A DNA stretch of 6,405 bases, from positions 1 to 6,405 of the forward strand of contig DFRF01000109.1 in NCBI GenBank assembly GCA_002378125.1, read 5' to 3'. This stretch comes from Rhodospirillaceae bacterium UBA3470 (GTDB taxonomy: Bacteria; Pseudomonadota; Alphaproteobacteria; Rhodospirillales; Casp-alpha2). Each line of letters opens with the position of its first letter. The first letter of the stretch is position 1. The translations under genes and the position numbers were made by a program. Shown piece by piece: positions 6,144 to 6,405 of this stretch. The notes beneath the pieces were generated by a model. It searched no databases. It worked only from the letters and a program-made list of their open reading frames with translations, and was not told the origin of the DNA.

Positions 6144-6405
6144 GCGAAGAGAGAGAGAACCCCATCGAGGAGACGCCTTTGTCCGAAGAGAATAGTGGCC
6201 CGCCCCAAAACAGCTTGTTGTCGGCTATGGCCGGAGAATACTTTGGGACTTTCGTGCTCGTGTTCTTTGGCGTGGGGTCGGTTAACGCGGCTGTGGCCAC
6301 CGGCGCGCAAGCCGGATTGTGGCAAGTGGCGGTGGTTTGGGCGGTTGGCGTTAGCCTTGGTATTTACACGGCAGCATCTCTGTCCGGCGCGCATATCAAC
6401 CCCGC
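6140..6405 (+). CDS. Aquaporin/aquaglyceroporin (MIP family), N-terminal part
   Basis: The frame runs from GTG 6140 off the right edge: 88 full codons plus two bases. Residues 1-28 are a polar, Glu-rich cytoplasmic tail (SEERENPIEE). MAGEYFGTFVLVFFGVGSV (30-48) is the first membrane helix, with the family's A-E-x-x-G-T-F signature. A second hydrophobic helix (about 60-80) follows, then SGAHINP and a partial Ala codon: the first NPA half-helix that lines the channel pore. Members pass water, glycerol or small neutral solutes, and some pass As(OH)3, such as AqpS of Sinorhizobium meliloti, encoded in an ars operon. The second NPA and most of the selectivity-filter residues are outside the window, so water and solute channels cannot be told apart. 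Its GTGA overlap with the pentapeptide-repeat gene places it in the aio transcript, which makes arsenite a reasonable candidate solute. The start could instead be ATG 6227, which would drop the tail. Confidence 0.85.
   Translation, partial: MSEERENPIEETPLSEENSGPPQNSLLSAMAGEYFGTFVLVFFGVGSVNAAVATGAQAGLWQVAVVWAVGVSLGIYTAASLSGAHINP

Overview
The window reads as one strand of a Gram-negative bacterial chromosome. Every credible gene is on the + strand, tightly packed, with moderately high GC. The mix of a Tat-exported periplasmic Mo enzyme, an FCD-type GntR regulator, a MetF paralogue and a CobW-type GTPase suggests a proteobacterium, most likely alphaproteobacterial. That placement is inference; there is no rRNA or marker gene to fix it.

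Layout: (1) 2-292, C-terminal end of a CobW/G3E-family metal-chaperone GTPase, cut by the left edge. (2) 289-972, a GntR/FadR-type (FCD) regulator whose ATG overlaps the previous stop (ATGA). (3) 973-1155, the longest gene-free stretch (183 bp), with palindromes and a weak promoter-like element. (4) 1156-2088, a methylenetetrahydrofolate reductase (MetF) family protein with unusual active-site positions. (5) 2089-2196, a 108-bp gap with an inverted repeat and a strong ribosome binding site. (6) 2197-2685, aioB, the Tat-exported Rieske small subunit of arsenite oxidase. (7) 2695-5181, aioA, the molybdopterin large subunit, with the [3Fe-4S] motif and all four known arsenite-pocket residues. (8) 5178-6143, an exported pentapeptide-repeat protein, ATGA-coupled to aioA. 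(9) 6140-6405, the start of an aquaporin/aquaglyceroporin (MIP family), GTGA-coupled to the previous gene and cut by the right edge just inside its first NPA motif.

How the genes may work together: AioB and AioA should form a periplasmic arsenite oxidase, As(III) to As(V), passing electrons through Mo, [3Fe-4S] and Rieske [2Fe-2S] to a cytochrome or cupredoxin not encoded here. An aquaglyceroporin in the same transcript is a plausible As(OH)3 channel linking cytoplasm and periplasm. The exported pentapeptide-repeat protein, translated directly after aioA, is the least explained member and could be an accessory or scaffold protein. The MetF paralogue upstream suggests a tie to one-carbon metabolism, for example removal of methyl groups from methylated substrates, but this is speculative. 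The usual arsenite-oxidase regulators (AioX/AioS/AioR) and a cytochrome c gene are not in this window; the only regulator visible is the GntR protein. The aioBA-pentapeptide-aquaporin set, with a MetF paralogue in front, is the most notable arrangement here.
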